A stretch of 64,000 bases of DNA from an uncultured Chryseobacterium sp. (GCA_913775525.1 CAJYLH010000044.1:57022-121021); one strand, 5' to 3'. Shown: positions 1-9,110, numbered from the stretch's first letter. Translations and numbers: made by a program. The notes: generated from the sequence alone by a model not told the origin.

Positions 1-2
1 AT

Positions 3-71
3 TTTTTTACGTCAAGTTCTGTCGTTACCGGCATTGATATTTGCATTGGAGCTATTGAGACATTGGCTTAA
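3..71 (+). CDS. Possible 3' end of an upstream gene, cut by the window edge
   Basis: An open frame enters from the left edge and stops at a TAA at 69-71, giving a tail that reads TSSSVVTGIDICIGAIETLA. A second frame (1-90) is also open and ends in LNAISMI, so the choice of frame is uncertain. Codon use looks slightly better in the first. No family can be assigned from about 20 residues. If real, it would lie about 60 bp upstream of the toxin gene and could be part of the same locus. Confidence 0.25.
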   Translation, partial: FFTSSSVVTGIDICIGAIETLA

Positions 72-131
72 TGCCATTTCAATGATCTGAATACTATATG
101 AACAATATATTAATAATGAAAAAACTTAAAG

Positions 132-2795
132 ATGAATTTTAAAAACTCTTTAAAAGGGATGGATGATTTTGACAGGATCAGCCGCGACATATGGGCCGAT
201 ATGAGAGGAGAAAAAATCGCTACCAATTCCATAGAACCTTTTTTTACCAATCTGTGGGTAGATGAAAGGAAGCTTTTCACATTACTTGCTTCTTCAACAG
301 ATTTTAACACGTATCTGTTTGATGCCAAGAAAAACTTTATCAATTATGCTCAGGAAGTAGAACAGGTAAACCTGAAAGAAATACCTCCGGCAAAGATTGA
401 TAATGTAAGAGTAAAGGCCAAGATGATTGAGAAATTAGTTATCCAGGAGCCTAAACTGGATGAGAAACAATTTCAAAATTCTTTTCTGGAACGCCTTGAT
501 CAAAAGGTTTGGGTTAACGTAAGCCCAGGTTATATTGACCCAAGAAAATACACCCATCACACGGAGATCGGAATCAGGGAGAGAAAAATAGAATGTACGA
601 TCAATATCCCTTATCGTAACTATCATCGGGAAGCCACAAAAACCGTCATAAACGAGACGGAAGCCACTGTACATTATTCTTCAGAATCTCCTGATGCCAT
701 ACAAATCAGGCTGAGCGATGCAGAAGACTATATGGCTGCTATCACCTACCTTTTTCCGTACCATCGACAGGAGGCACAGGTTGCGCTTATATCTCATTTT
801 GAAGAGGCCGGAAACGGGCTTACCTCTATTGATGACCTGATGTTCTTCTACAACCAGCTTCCTAATTTTGCCCTGACCGGGGTGGATTACAAAGGAAAGG
901 CAAAGAAACTTTCAGACGAGCTGTTATGGGATCATTTTTTACAGTTTTTAAATTTTGATTCCCAATTAATCCGTGATGTAGATTCCATAGGCAAAGCCGC
1001 TGCTTTGGCAGCAGAGCCTTTCCGCGATAAAAGCCGGTATGCGATCCGTATCCTAACAGCCATTTCCGGGGAATTTGTTTATAAAAAAATAAAAAATGAC
1101 CCCAAGCTTATTCTTCATATTTATCATTCTTTAGACGGAGAGAGTGTTTATATGGGAAAAGGCATCATTGCAGATACCACACAGGCTGCTTATGGACAAA
1201 TGTATGAAAACAAGGAGCTTTTCGTCATTTATGTAACGGCATTCATGCAGGCACAGCATGCTACGGATGATGCTCATCAGCCCCTGGACAGAGGTTCTCT
1301 TTTCGCATTAGGTGTGAGCAGGGATTCTGATACGATAGAAAGGCATTGTGAGCTGACAGGATATTTTATGGAAGGAGATGCTGACAATATCGTAACCTTG
1401 ATTAATACTGTAAAAGTATTTAATCTGAAAACAAAGGAAATTGAAGCTGAAAATGAAATTGAAAACGGAGAATTCAGACCACTGGATATGCTGCACCTGA
1501 AGGTGTATGAAAAGATGAAACTTCGGACGGGTACCGTTCAAACCCTTGAAACCGATACTGAAGTGCCTGCACTATTCTTGTATCACATTGCGCAAAAGAA
1601 AGCCGCAGAGGATGCGTTAAGATGTCTTCGCGTTGTCGCGGATCTCATGGTGATCTCAGCCAGTCTTGCGACCATTGAATCCGGAGTTTCAGGATTGCCT
1701 TTGTATGCAGCATATGCAGATATTGGAGTTGCACTCTCAGATTTTTATATAGATACCCAGTTGAGGGATGAGCTTACAATGACCACCAGAGGAAAAAAGC
1801 TTTTAGAATTATGGGATGATATTTACATGGTTCAGGGTACGGCAAGTGCAATGGCAAGCATGCTGACTAAAGCAGAAAAAGCACTGGATGCCACCGTAGA
1901 AGTACTGTATACTTCCCGATATCCGCGTCAACAGGAAAGCCTGCAAAAATTAATTAAAAATGCAGTATATTCGTTTCCTTTAAGGGATTATTCTAAAAAC
2001 GGATTAAGGGTTCTTTTAAAAGATGGTATCAGAAGTATCACCAATCATGCTGCTGATTTTGAGAAGCTGAGAGTGCTGTTTGTGGAGAATGCGGCGAAAG
2101 AAATAGGTTTGCTTTATAGAGGAAAAATGTTTTTTTATGCTACCGAAGCAGCAACCCATAATTTTATAGCCCGACTTTATAAAAAGGTAAATAATGAAAA
2201 GCAACTTGAAAAGTATTTAGATGAAATTGTCCGTTTAGAAAATTTCGGGAAAAATCTTAATGCTATTAGATTAACAGAACTGGAATTGCAAGAATGGATA
2301 CAGATTATCCGCAGACTTGGTGGAGACGTTAGAGATTATAGAGAATCGGAGGAAATATTTAAACGTTTTAAAGCAAATAATATAGGAGCTGCTTTCCAAG
2401 CAGATAGGATACCTCCAACTATTTGGATAAGGAAAGGAGATGTAAGTGATTTAGAAATGTTTCATGAATGTATGCATTTTGAAGACTTTTTAAGAAGGGG
2501 AAAGAAAGCATATACAAGAGGACATCCAAGAGAAAAACGATCAGTAGGAAATCTACCTGCCATTCCTAAAAGAGATGAATTAATTAGTACATTCATAAAA
2601 GAAAAATATGTGCTTGATAAAGTTTTGGAAGAACAAGAGAGATGGTTGAAAGTATATGGTAAAGGAAGATGGACTGAAATTGAAATAGATGAAAGCAAAG
2701 CATATTTTGAGAGTTTTATTCTGAAAATTAATAAGTTTAATCAAGAAAATGCTGGTAAAAACTTCATTGATATTAACACAATTACAATTAAATAA
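132..2795 (+). CDS. Polymorphic toxin-like protein with C-terminal zincin metallopeptidase domain
   Basis: This 887-residue protein has a long N-terminal part that I do not recognise and a C-terminal domain resembling the zincin-like metallopeptidase toxins (Tox-MPTase4 type). The supporting motif is FHECMH at about residues 777-782: H778, E779 and H782 form HExxH, which in zincins binds zinc and carries the catalytic glutamate. A downstream glutamate (around ERWLKVYGKGRW) could be the third ligand, but this is inference. There is no signal peptide at the start. Base composition falls visibly after about position 2170, so the last roughly 200 residues and the genes that follow are AT-rich while the N-terminal part is not. 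This fits a modular toxin whose tip was swapped together with its immunity genes. Three small putative immunity genes follow at once. The target and secretion route are unknown; a contact-dependent or type VI-like route is possible but not shown. Confidence 0.65.
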   Translation: MNFKNSLKGMDDFDRISRDIWADMRGEKIATNSIEPFFTNLWVDERKLFTLLASSTDFNTYLFDAKKNFINYAQEVEQVNLKEIPPAKIDNVRVKAKMIEKLVIQEPKLDEKQFQNSFLERLDQKVWVNVSPGYIDPRKYTHHTEIGIRERKIECTINIPYRNYHREATKTVINETEATVHYSSESPDAIQIRLSDAEDYMAAITYLFPYHRQEAQVALISHFEEAGNGLTSIDDLMFFYNQLPNFALTGVDYKGKAKKLSDELLWDHFLQFLNFDSQLIRDVDSIGKAAALAAEPFRDKSRYAIRILTAISGEFVYKKIKNDPKLILHIYHSLDGESVYMGKGIIADTTQAAYGQMYENKELFVIYVTAFMQAQHATDDAHQPLDRGSLFALGVSRDSDTIERHCELTGYFMEGDADNIVTLINTVKVFNLKTKEIEAENEIENGEFRPLDMLHLKVYEKMKLRTGTVQTLETDTEVPALFLYHIAQKKAAEDALRCLRVVADLMVISASLATIESGVSGLPLYAAYADIGVALSDFYIDTQLRDELTMTTRGKKLLELWDDIYMVQGTASAMASMLTKAEKALDATVEVLYTSRYPRQQESLQKLIKNAVYSFPLRDYSKNGLRVLLKDGIRSITNHAADFEKLRVLFVENAAKEIGLLYRGKMFFYATEAATHNFIARLYKKVNNEKQLEKYLDEIVRLENFGKNLNAIRLTELELQEWIQIIRRLGGDVRDYRESEEIFKRFKANNIGAAFQADRIPPTIWIRKGDVSDLEMFHECMHFEDFLRRGKKAYTRGHPREKRSVGNLPAIPKRDELISTFIKEKYVLDKVLEEQERWLKVYGKGRWTEIEIDESKAYFESFILKINKFNQENAGKNFIDINTITIK

Positions 2796-2799
2796 AATT

Positions 2800-3078
2800 A
2801 TGATGACAGTAAACGAAAAAGAAAATAAAATGACTTCAACTATAAAGCTAAAACTAGATGAGATTAATTATAGAATAACCAGTATTATGTCATTTTATTC
2901 TGAGAATATGAAGTTAAGAGATAGTACTTATAAAAATGTAATTATAACAGTTTTTACTGAGCCATTTTTTAATTCTGATATCTCCATTATCACAGATTAC
3001 GAAACTTTGCAAATGCTTTATGTATGGACCGGACCCATGCGTTATATGGAAATAGACGATTTCTTCAAAAAAAGTTAA
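2800..3078 (+). CDS. Putative immunity protein, paralogue 1
   Basis: A small protein of about 92 residues starting 4 bp after the toxin stop; ATGs at 2749, 2800 and 2830 are in frame, and 2800 avoids overlap with the toxin gene. It is similar in sequence to the next gene: both carry a stretch like MxLRDxxxKxVIxxxxxxxY, then a DxETLxxLYV motif and end in YxEIxDFF. It has no signal peptide or membrane segment. Position right after the zincin toxin and its AT-rich composition suggest it is the cognate or an orphan immunity protein. I do not recognise a named family, so the function is inferred only from context. Confidence 0.5.
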   Translation: MMTVNEKENKMTSTIKLKLDEINYRITSIMSFYSENMKLRDSTYKNVIITVFTEPFFNSDISIITDYETLQMLYVWTGPMRYMEIDDFFKKS

Positions 3079-3160
3079 TATAATAAAAAAAGGATATTAA
3101 CTGTAATATCTCTCTTTGATCAATGTAAATCAGAAATATTTTAAACAGAGAGTAATAATT

Positions 3161-3418
3161 ATGATAGATAAAGATAAAGCCTTTGAAAAAGTTAAAGAGC
3201 TTATGAAAGTAGATCCTACAATATCTGTAATTAATTCTTTTTATAAGGAAAAAGATATGTTAAGAGATGATTCTATAAAGGATGTTATAGTTGTAAGTTT
3301 ATTAGATGATATTTATGGCAAATCGTTCTATGTTTATATAGATGCTGAAACCTTAGACTTATTATATGTACAAGGTCCTCACAGATATATAGAAATAGCT
3401 GATTTTTTTGAATTGTAA
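3161..3418 (+). CDS. Putative immunity protein, paralogue 2
   Basis: An 85-residue acidic protein, a diverged duplicate of the preceding gene (shared LRDDSIKDVIVVS-like and DAETLDLLYVQGPHRYIEI-like segments). The ATG at 3161 is preferred over an upstream ATG at 3116 because the alignment with the paralogue begins after it. Duplicate immunity genes behind a toxin are common in polymorphic toxin loci, where they protect against related toxins. No signal peptide, no membrane segment and no recognisable domain. Confidence 0.5.
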   Translation: MIDKDKAFEKVKELMKVDPTISVINSFYKEKDMLRDDSIKDVIVVSLLDDIYGKSFYVYIDAETLDLLYVQGPHRYIEIADFFEL

Positions 3419-3457
3419 ATCTCATACATTTAATTTCATTTCTCAATTTGAATAATA

Positions 3458-3772
3458 ATGGTATTAAACAAAGAAGAATTAGATAAAATCGCGGAAAGAT
3501 ATGTAAATATGATATCTGAAAATATAAACGTAGAATTAATTATTCCCAAAGATATTATAATTGATAAATCTTATGGAAGAATCTATTTTTATGGAGCTAA
3601 AGATTACAAGAAACATCGACTGGCAGGTAATGGCCCATTTCTAGTAAAAAATGACACCGGTATTGTAATTCCGTTTGGTACCGCTATGGATGTTGATTAC
3701 TACATTAAGGGATATGAGGATGGCACATGGAAACCGGCGTCATATGGTGTTTGGGATCCTAATCATAATTAA
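3458..3772 (+). CDS. Imm35/YrhB-like immunity protein
   Basis: A 104-residue protein resembling the YrhB/Imm35 family of immunity proteins. The supporting segment runs from about residue 50 to 92: a LAGNGPFLVKNDTG segment, then IPFGTAMDVDYYIKGYEDG. The pattern of an AGNGP loop, a residue pair naming a position in the cell sequence, and a final x-YI-x-x-YE is characteristic of that family. It lies third behind the zincin toxin on the same strand with a 39 bp gap, so it is probably part of the same immunity cassette. Imm35 proteins usually guard against peptidase-type toxins, which agrees with the HExxH toxin upstream. Confidence 0.6.
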   Translation: MVLNKEELDKIAERYVNMISENINVELIIPKDIIIDKSYGRIYFYGAKDYKKHRLAGNGPFLVKNDTGIVIPFGTAMDVDYYIKGYEDGTWKPASYGVWDPNHN

Positions 3773-3827
3773 TATAACCTACGGAGCTATACCAGATAAA
3801 AATTCATTCAGCGACTTTCAGTAATAT

Positions 3828-3849
3828 ACAGCCACTTTCGGGTGGCTGT
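3828..3849 (+). terminator. Hairpin after the immunity genes
   Basis: ACAGCCAC and GTGGCTGT form a perfect 8 bp stem around a TTTCGG loop, 55 bp after the Imm35-like gene. There is no T-run behind it, so termination is uncertain. The rest of 3773-4050 shows no gene. Confidence 0.4.
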
Positions 3850-4051
3850 ATCCATTCAGGCTGTAAGTAATGGTAACAGCATCATTAATGTATCCAAAAT
3901 ATCCTGATTGTATGGTAAAACAGCACACCCAATTCACTTATTCATGATTCGCTATTCACTTTTCCCCTCATTTGCCATTTATATTTCTGAAACAGAACTT
4001 TTTAATCGGCAGATCCGCAGAAAACATGTCTAATAAACCGGCAAAATTTAG

Positions 4052-4059
4052 TAAATTTG
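4052..4059 (+). promoter_or_regulatory. Candidate -7 box of the ileS promoter
   Basis: TAAATTTG matches the Bacteroidota -7 consensus TAnnTTTG and lies 35 bp before the ileS ATG. No clear -33 TTG is found at the usual spacing, so the call rests on the -7 box and position. Confidence 0.4.
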
Positions 4060-4094
4060 CCAACTTAATTAATCATCGATATTGAGATCATACA

Positions 4095-7000
4095 ATGAGC
4101 CAGTTTAAAGAATACAAAAACCTCAACCTTATTGATATAGCCGACAATGTAGCGGAGTTCTGGAAACAGAATAAAACCTTCAGTAAGAGTGTTGAGATCC
4201 GTGAAGGACAGCCTGAGTTTGTTTTTTATGAAGGTCCGCCTTCAGCAAACGGGATGCCCGGAATTCACCACGTAATGGCCAGGGCTTTAAAGGATATTTT
4301 CTGTCGTTACCAGACTCAGAACGGAAAGCAGGTGTTCCGTAAAGCGGGTTGGGATACGCACGGACTGCCGGTAGAGCTGGGTGTGGAAAAAGAATTAGGA
4401 ATCACTAAAGAAGATATTGGCAAAAAGATTTCAATTGAAGATTATAACAAAGCCTGCCGTGAAGCGGTGATGCGCTATACGGACGTTTGGAATAACCTGA
4501 CCGAGAAAATCGGGTATTGGGTAGACCTGGATGACCCGTACATCACCTACAAATCCAAATACATGGAAACGGTATGGTGGCTGTTGAAACAGCTGTATGA
4601 TAAAGAATTGCTGTATAAAGGATATACCATTCAGCCGTATTCCCCGAAAGCAGGAACAGGGCTTTCTTCCCATGAGCTGAACCAGCCGGGAACTTACCGG
4701 GATGTTTCGGATACGACGGTAGTAGCACAGTTCAAGGTGAAAAAGGAGTCTTCAGAACTTTTCCGTGATGTGGAAGGCGATGTAAGTATCCTGGCCTGGA
4801 CGACTACGCCATGGACGCTCCCATCCAACACAGCCCTTACCGTAGGACGAGATATTGAATATGTACTGGTACAAACCTTTAACCAGTATACGTTCGAACC
4901 GGTAACCGTTGTTTTGGCCAGCGTTCTTCTGCCTAAAGTTTTCGGTAAGAAATATGCAGAAGGGACAGAGGAAGATTTTGCCAGCTATACCGCAGAAAGC
5001 AAAACCATCCCTTTTAAAATCCTGAAAGAATTTACAGGAGAAAAACTGGTAGATACAAGATATGAACAATTAGTGCCTTGGTTTACCCCGAATGACCATC
5101 CTGAAAATGCCTTCAGAGTAATTTTAGGCGATTTCGTAACCACAGAAGACGGAACAGGGATTGTTCATACCGCTCCTACCTTCGGTGCCGATGATGCGCG
5201 TGTGGCTAAAATGGCCCAGCCTGAAATTCCGCCGATGCTGGTGAAGGATGAAAATGACAATCTGGTGCCGCTGGTAGATTTACAGGGGAAATTCATCAAA
5301 GGAGAACATGTTCCTGAACTGTTTGCAGGAAAATACATCAAAAATGAATATTACGATGAAGGCACAGCTCCGGAGAAATCCTGGGATGTTGAACTGGCGA
5401 TCTTGTTAAAGACTGAAAACAAAGCCTTCAAAGTAGAAAAATATGTCCACAGCTACCCGCATTGCTGGAGAACGGATAAGCCGGTATTATATTACCCGCT
5501 GGATTCATGGTTCGTGAAAATGACGGCCGTAAAAGAAAGGCTGGTCAACCTGAACAAGGAAATCAACTGGAAGCCGAAAGCCACCGGTGAAGGCCGTTTC
5601 GCCAACTGGCTTGAAAATGTAAACGACTGGAATCTATCCCGTTCAAGATACTGGGGAATTCCGTTGCCGATCTGGAGGACCGATGACCTGAAAGAAGAAA
5701 AGATCATAGGTTCGGTAGAAGAGCTGTACAACGAAATTGAAAAATCGGTAGCGGCAGGGCTGATGGCAGAGAATCCTTTCCAGGGCTTTGTGATCGGGAA
5801 TATGTCTGAGCAGAACTATGCTTTGGTAGACCTGCACAAAAATGTAGTGGATAAAGTGGTGCTTGTTTCGGATTCCGGAAAAGCGATGAGGCGTGAAAGC
5901 GACCTGATCGACGTATGGTTCGATTCCGGGTCTATGCCGTATGCACAGCTGCACTACCCTTTTGAGAATAAAGAATTAATCGACACCCATAAAGCCTTCC
6001 CGGCAGATTTCATCGCTGAGGGAGTGGACCAGACCCGCGGATGGTTCTATACGCTGCATGCCATAGGAACGGCTGTATTTGATTCCGTTGCCTATAAAAA
6101 TGTGATGAGCAACGGGCTTGTCCTGGATAAAAACGGACAGAAAATGTCTAAACGTCTCGGAAATGCTGTAGATCCGTTTGAAACGCTTGCCGTATACGGG
6201 CCTGATGCCACGCGCTGGTACATGATCTCCAATGCAAATCCATGGGAGAACCTGAAATTTGACATCGAAGGGATAGACGAAGTGAGAAGGAAGTTCTTCG
6301 GGACATTATACAACACCTACTCTTTCCTGGCTCTGTATGCGAATGTTGACGGATTCACCTATGCTGAAAAGGACGTGGAAAACCGCCCGGAAATCGACCG
6401 CTGGATCCTTTCTGAACTGAATCTTTTAATTAAAGAGGTTAAAGCATTCTATGAAGATTATGAACCAACACGGGTTGCCAGAGCGATCAGCACTTTCGTT
6501 AATGATAACCTGAGCAATTGGTATGTACGGTTATGCAGAAGGCGTTTCTGGAAAGGAGAATATTCAGAAGATAAAATCTCCGCTTACCAGACCTTATATA
6601 CCTGTCTTGAGGTGATCGCCAAATTATCCGCGCCTATTGCCCCATTCTTTATGGACCAGCTGTACCAGGACCTCAATGCCGTTACCGGAAAAGAGCAGTG
6701 CGAATCTGTACACCTTACGGATTTCCCTGTGGCAGATGAAAGCCTGATCGATAACGACCTGGTTGAGAAGACCCATCTGGCGCAGAATATTACCAGCATG
6801 GTATTCTCTTTAAGAAAGAAAGAGAATGTAAAAGTACGTCAGCCATTGCAGAAGGTACTAATCCCGGTGCTGGATGCCAGAGCAGAAGCGCAAATCCTGG
6901 CTGTTGCCGACCTGATCAAGCAGGAGGTGAACGTAAAGGAACTTCAACTGATCAATGCGGAAGAAGCCTCTCACCTGATTATCAAACAGATCAAACCGAA

Positions 7001-7490
7001 CTTCAAAGCCCTGGGTCCTAAACTGGGCAAGGATATGAAGACCGTAGGCGGAACCATTGCCGGATTTACGGCAGAGAAGATTGCAGAGCTTGAAAAACAG
7101 GGAACAATTGATGTTCAGGGGTATGAAATCACACTGGATGATGTGGAAATTTCAACTAAAGATATCCCGGGCTGGACAGTAACTTCTGACGGTAAAACAA
7201 CTGTGGCATTAGATTTGAAGTTGACTGACGAGTTAAAATCTGAAGGGATTGCCAGAGAGTTCATTAACAGAATCCAGAACCTGAGAAAGGACAAAGATTT
7301 CGAACTGACAGACCGGATTATCATTTCAGTGGAAGAGCATACGCCTTTCCTGAATGATATCATGAAGAACAAAGAATATATTTCTTCCGAAGTGCTGTCC
7401 AATGAAATAAAAACGGCACCTTCCCTTGAAAATTTTAATGAAATTGAAATTGATGAGGTTAGTTTTAAGATAAATATTCAGAAAAATTAA
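4095..7490 (+). CDS. ileS: Isoleucyl-tRNA synthetase, type 2
   Basis: Charges tRNA-Ile with isoleucine in the cytoplasm. At 1131 residues it has the length of the long, eukaryote-like IleRS2 form. The class I signatures are visible: the HIGH-equivalent at residues 56-59 and KMSKR at 683-687. The insertion after the first signature is the editing (CP1) domain, and the part after KMSKR holds the anticodon-binding helical domain. The first signature reads GIHH instead of HxGH, that is, its first and third residues are swapped. This variant is known from a subset of IleRS2 enzymes and is linked there to very strong mupirocin resistance, so resistance is predicted here. The gene stands alone with its own putative promoter and is followed by a DksA-like gene after 60 bp. 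Confidence 0.97.
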   Translation: MSQFKEYKNLNLIDIADNVAEFWKQNKTFSKSVEIREGQPEFVFYEGPPSANGMPGIHHVMARALKDIFCRYQTQNGKQVFRKAGWDTHGLPVELGVEKELGITKEDIGKKISIEDYNKACREAVMRYTDVWNNLTEKIGYWVDLDDPYITYKSKYMETVWWLLKQLYDKELLYKGYTIQPYSPKAGTGLSSHELNQPGTYRDVSDTTVVAQFKVKKESSELFRDVEGDVSILAWTTTPWTLPSNTALTVGRDIEYVLVQTFNQYTFEPVTVVLASVLLPKVFGKKYAEGTEEDFASYTAESKTIPFKILKEFTGEKLVDTRYEQLVPWFTPNDHPENAFRVILGDFVTTEDGTGIVHTAPTFGADDARVAKMAQPEIPPMLVKDENDNLVPLVDLQGKFIKGEHVPELFAGKYIKNEYYDEGTAPEKSWDVELAILLKTENKAFKVEKYVHSYPHCWRTDKPVLYYPLDSWFVKMTAVKERLVNLNKEINWKPKATGEGRFANWLENVNDWNLSRSRYWGIPLPIWRTDDLKEEKIIGSVEELYNEIEKSVAAGLMAENPFQGFVIGNMSEQNYALVDLHKNVVDKVVLVSDSGKAMRRESDLIDVWFDSGSMPYAQLHYPFENKELIDTHKAFPADFIAEGVDQTRGWFYTLHAIGTAVFDSVAYKNVMSNGLVLDKNGQKMSKRLGNAVDPFETLAVYGPDATRWYMISNANPWENLKFDIEGIDEVRRKFFGTLYNTYSFLALYANVDGFTYAEKDVENRPEIDRWILSELNLLIKEVKAFYEDYEPTRVARAISTFVNDNLSNWYVRLCRRRFWKGEYSEDKISAYQTLYTCLEVIAKLSAPIAPFFMDQLYQDLNAVTGKEQCESVHLTDFPVADESLIDNDLVEKTHLAQNITSMVFSLRKKENVKVRQPLQKVLIPVLDARAEAQILAVADLIKQEVNVKELQLINAEEASHLIIKQIKPNFKALGPKLGKDMKTVGGTIAGFTAEKIAELEKQGTIDVQGYEITLDDVEISTKDIPGWTVTSDGKTTVALDLKLTDELKSEGIAREFINRIQNLRKDKDFELTDRIIISVEEHTPFLNDIMKNKEYISSEVLSNEIKTAPSLENFNEIEIDEVSFKINIQKN

Positions 7491-7550
7491 CATTTAGTTA
7501 TTGTATTTCAAATTCCATTTCATAAATTTATTAAAAAAGAGAAGAACAAC

Positions 7551-7931
7551 ATGACAGACGAGAGAATCAGATACAGCGATTCCGATTTACAGGAATTCAA
7601 AGCCATTATCCGTGAAAAAATAGAAAAAGCAGAAAGGGACCTGCAACTGATCCGTGAAAGCTTTATCAACGACCAGAATAATGGGACGGACGATACTTCC
7701 CCTACTTTCAAGGCATTTGAAGAAGGGGCTGAGACACTGAGCAAAGAGCAGAATTCAATCCTTGCTGGGAGACAGGAAAAATTTGTGCGCGACCTTAAAA
7801 ATGCACTGATCCGTATTGAAAACAAAACATACGGCGTATGCAGGGTTACCGGTAAACTGATCCCTAAAGAAAGGCTTCTTGCCGTGCCTCATGCTACCCT
7901 GAGCATCGAAGCTAAGAACATGCAGAAATAA
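7551..7931 (+). CDS. TraR/DksA-family regulator lacking the zinc-finger cysteines
   Basis: A 126-residue protein of the DksA/TraR type, proteins that bind the secondary channel of RNA polymerase and tune initiation with ppGpp. The N-terminal two-thirds is a predicted coiled coil rich in K, E and R. The C-terminal part has the family pattern YGVCRVTGKLIPKERL followed by VPHATLSIEAK. In E. coli DksA this region contains two CxxC pairs; here only one cysteine (in GVC) remains, so the fold cannot be held by a four-cysteine zinc site. This is a recurrent state in Flavobacteriia. The gene follows ileS on the same strand. Confidence 0.85.
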   Translation: MTDERIRYSDSDLQEFKAIIREKIEKAERDLQLIRESFINDQNNGTDDTSPTFKAFEEGAETLSKEQNSILAGRQEKFVRDLKNALIRIENKTYGVCRVTGKLIPKERLLAVPHATLSIEAKNMQK

Positions 7932-8011
7932 CGATTTACTGATCATCATACATTTAGGTTTATATCGTATTGTAACAAAATATGATGTAAACCTAATTTT
8001 TAATTTCCACC

Positions 8012-8257
8012 ATGACGGAATTGTTAATTTTAATTCTTATTATTGCTGCCGTGTTGGCGTTCTTTAACCGCACCTGGATAAAGGACAGATTTTTCCCGGA
8101 CCGCCAGAAAAACTATACGATTGACGATCAGTTCAATTCGGAAAAGCGCGAACGGGAAAAAGAAATAGACCGGCTGTTAAGTAAAATGGGCAGGAACGGC
8201 ATCAACGACCTGTCTGCCAAAGACAGGAAACGCCTTGACGAACTGTCTAAAAAGTAA
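8012..8257 (+). CDS. Small membrane-anchored protein, DUF6576-like
   Basis: An 81-residue protein with one N-terminal hydrophobic segment (about residues 3-17) and a basic, charged tail. The tail reads EIDRLLSKMGRNGINDLSAK and then a short KRLDEL, which resembles the DUF6576 module found at the C-terminus of rhomboid-like proteins of Bacteroidota. It is the first of four closely spaced plus-strand genes leading to lspA. Its function is unknown. Confidence 0.6.
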   Translation: MTELLILILIIAAVLAFFNRTWIKDRFFPDRQKNYTIDDQFNSEKREREKEIDRLLSKMGRNGINDLSAKDRKRLDELSKK

Positions 8258-8271
8258 AAACTCATAGTATA

Positions 8272-8463
8272 ATGGAATCCATAATTGTCCACACCAAAAA
8301 TGCCATGGAACTGAATGCGCTGAAAAGCGTATTGAAAGACATGAATATCAAATTCGAGAAATTCCACACCAAGAATACACATCACAATCAGAAAACGATA
8401 AAAAAAATCGTTGACCAGAAAAATGAGAAAATAGGAAAACCATCAAAACCTAAAGGACTGTAA
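8272..8463 (+). CDS. Small conserved protein, DUF2683-like
   Basis: A 63-residue protein starting 14 bp after the preceding gene; its TAA shares bases with the lspA start (TAATG), so the two are translationally coupled. The start MESIIVHTKNAMELNALKSV resembles the DUF2683 family of small toxin-antitoxin-associated or stand-alone proteins. The C-terminus is lysine-rich. No catalytic motif is present and its role is unknown. Confidence 0.55.
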   Translation: MESIIVHTKNAMELNALKSVLKDMNIKFEKFHTKNTHHNQKTIKKIVDQKNEKIGKPSKPKGL

Positions 8464-9101
8464 TGAAAAAGATTGTATGGGTCACTTTCCTTATTCTACT
8501 GATTGATCAGGCTTCAAAAATTTACGTAAAAACGCATTTTAACCTGGATGACAGCATTCCGGTCTTTCCCGGGTTTAAGCTGACCTTTGTGGAAAATCCC
8601 GGCATGGCTTACGGACTTCATTTCGGTGGGGTCATCGGCAAGTATTTCCTGGTGATGGTACGGATCTTCCTGATCGGGGGAATGATTTACCTGTTTAAAA
8701 AATGGATCCAGAAAGGGGAATCCAATTACCTCCTGATTCCTATGGCCATGATTTTCGCCGGAGCCATCGGAAACCTTATTGACGGAATGTTTTACGGACT
8801 GATCTTTGACAGCGGAACTGTTTACGATGCCAGCATTGACCGATGGATCGGATATGGCGGAATTTCCAAACTTGTCCCTGTAGGGCACGGATATTCCACG
8901 TTTATGAGGGGCTGCGTGGTAGATATGCTCCATTTCCCTCTCGTAGACTGGAATGTTCCGGAAAGCTGGCCTCTGATCGGAGGAAAGCATATTGAGTTCT
9001 TCAAATACATTTTTAATGTTGCCGATTCGGCCATTACGGTAGGCGCCGTCCTGCTGCTGGCCTTCAGGAAAAAAGCATTCCCGAACGGACTTGAGTTTTA
9101 A
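8463..9101 (+). CDS. lspA: Lipoprotein signal peptidase II
   Basis: Inner-membrane aspartic protease that removes the signal peptide from prolipoproteins. Family motifs are the LIDQASKIYVK start, FVENPGMAYG, the first catalytic aspartate in GAIGNLIDGM and the second in FNVADSAITVG. Four hydrophobic segments are visible. At 212 residues it is longer than the roughly 160 residues of E. coli LspA because of an extra periplasmic stretch between the two aspartates, as in other Bacteroidota. Its likely substrates in this window include the lipoproteins encoded at 23-26 kb. It overlaps the preceding small gene by 1 bp and precedes the SanA-like gene by 9 bp. Confidence 0.96.
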   Translation: MKKIVWVTFLILLIDQASKIYVKTHFNLDDSIPVFPGFKLTFVENPGMAYGLHFGGVIGKYFLVMVRIFLIGGMIYLFKKWIQKGESNYLLIPMAMIFAGAIGNLIDGMFYGLIFDSGTVYDASIDRWIGYGGISKLVPVGHGYSTFMRGCVVDMLHFPLVDWNVPESWPLIGGKHIEFFKYIFNVADSAITVGAVLLLAFRKKAFPNGLEF

Positions 9102-9110
9102 AATGAAAGA

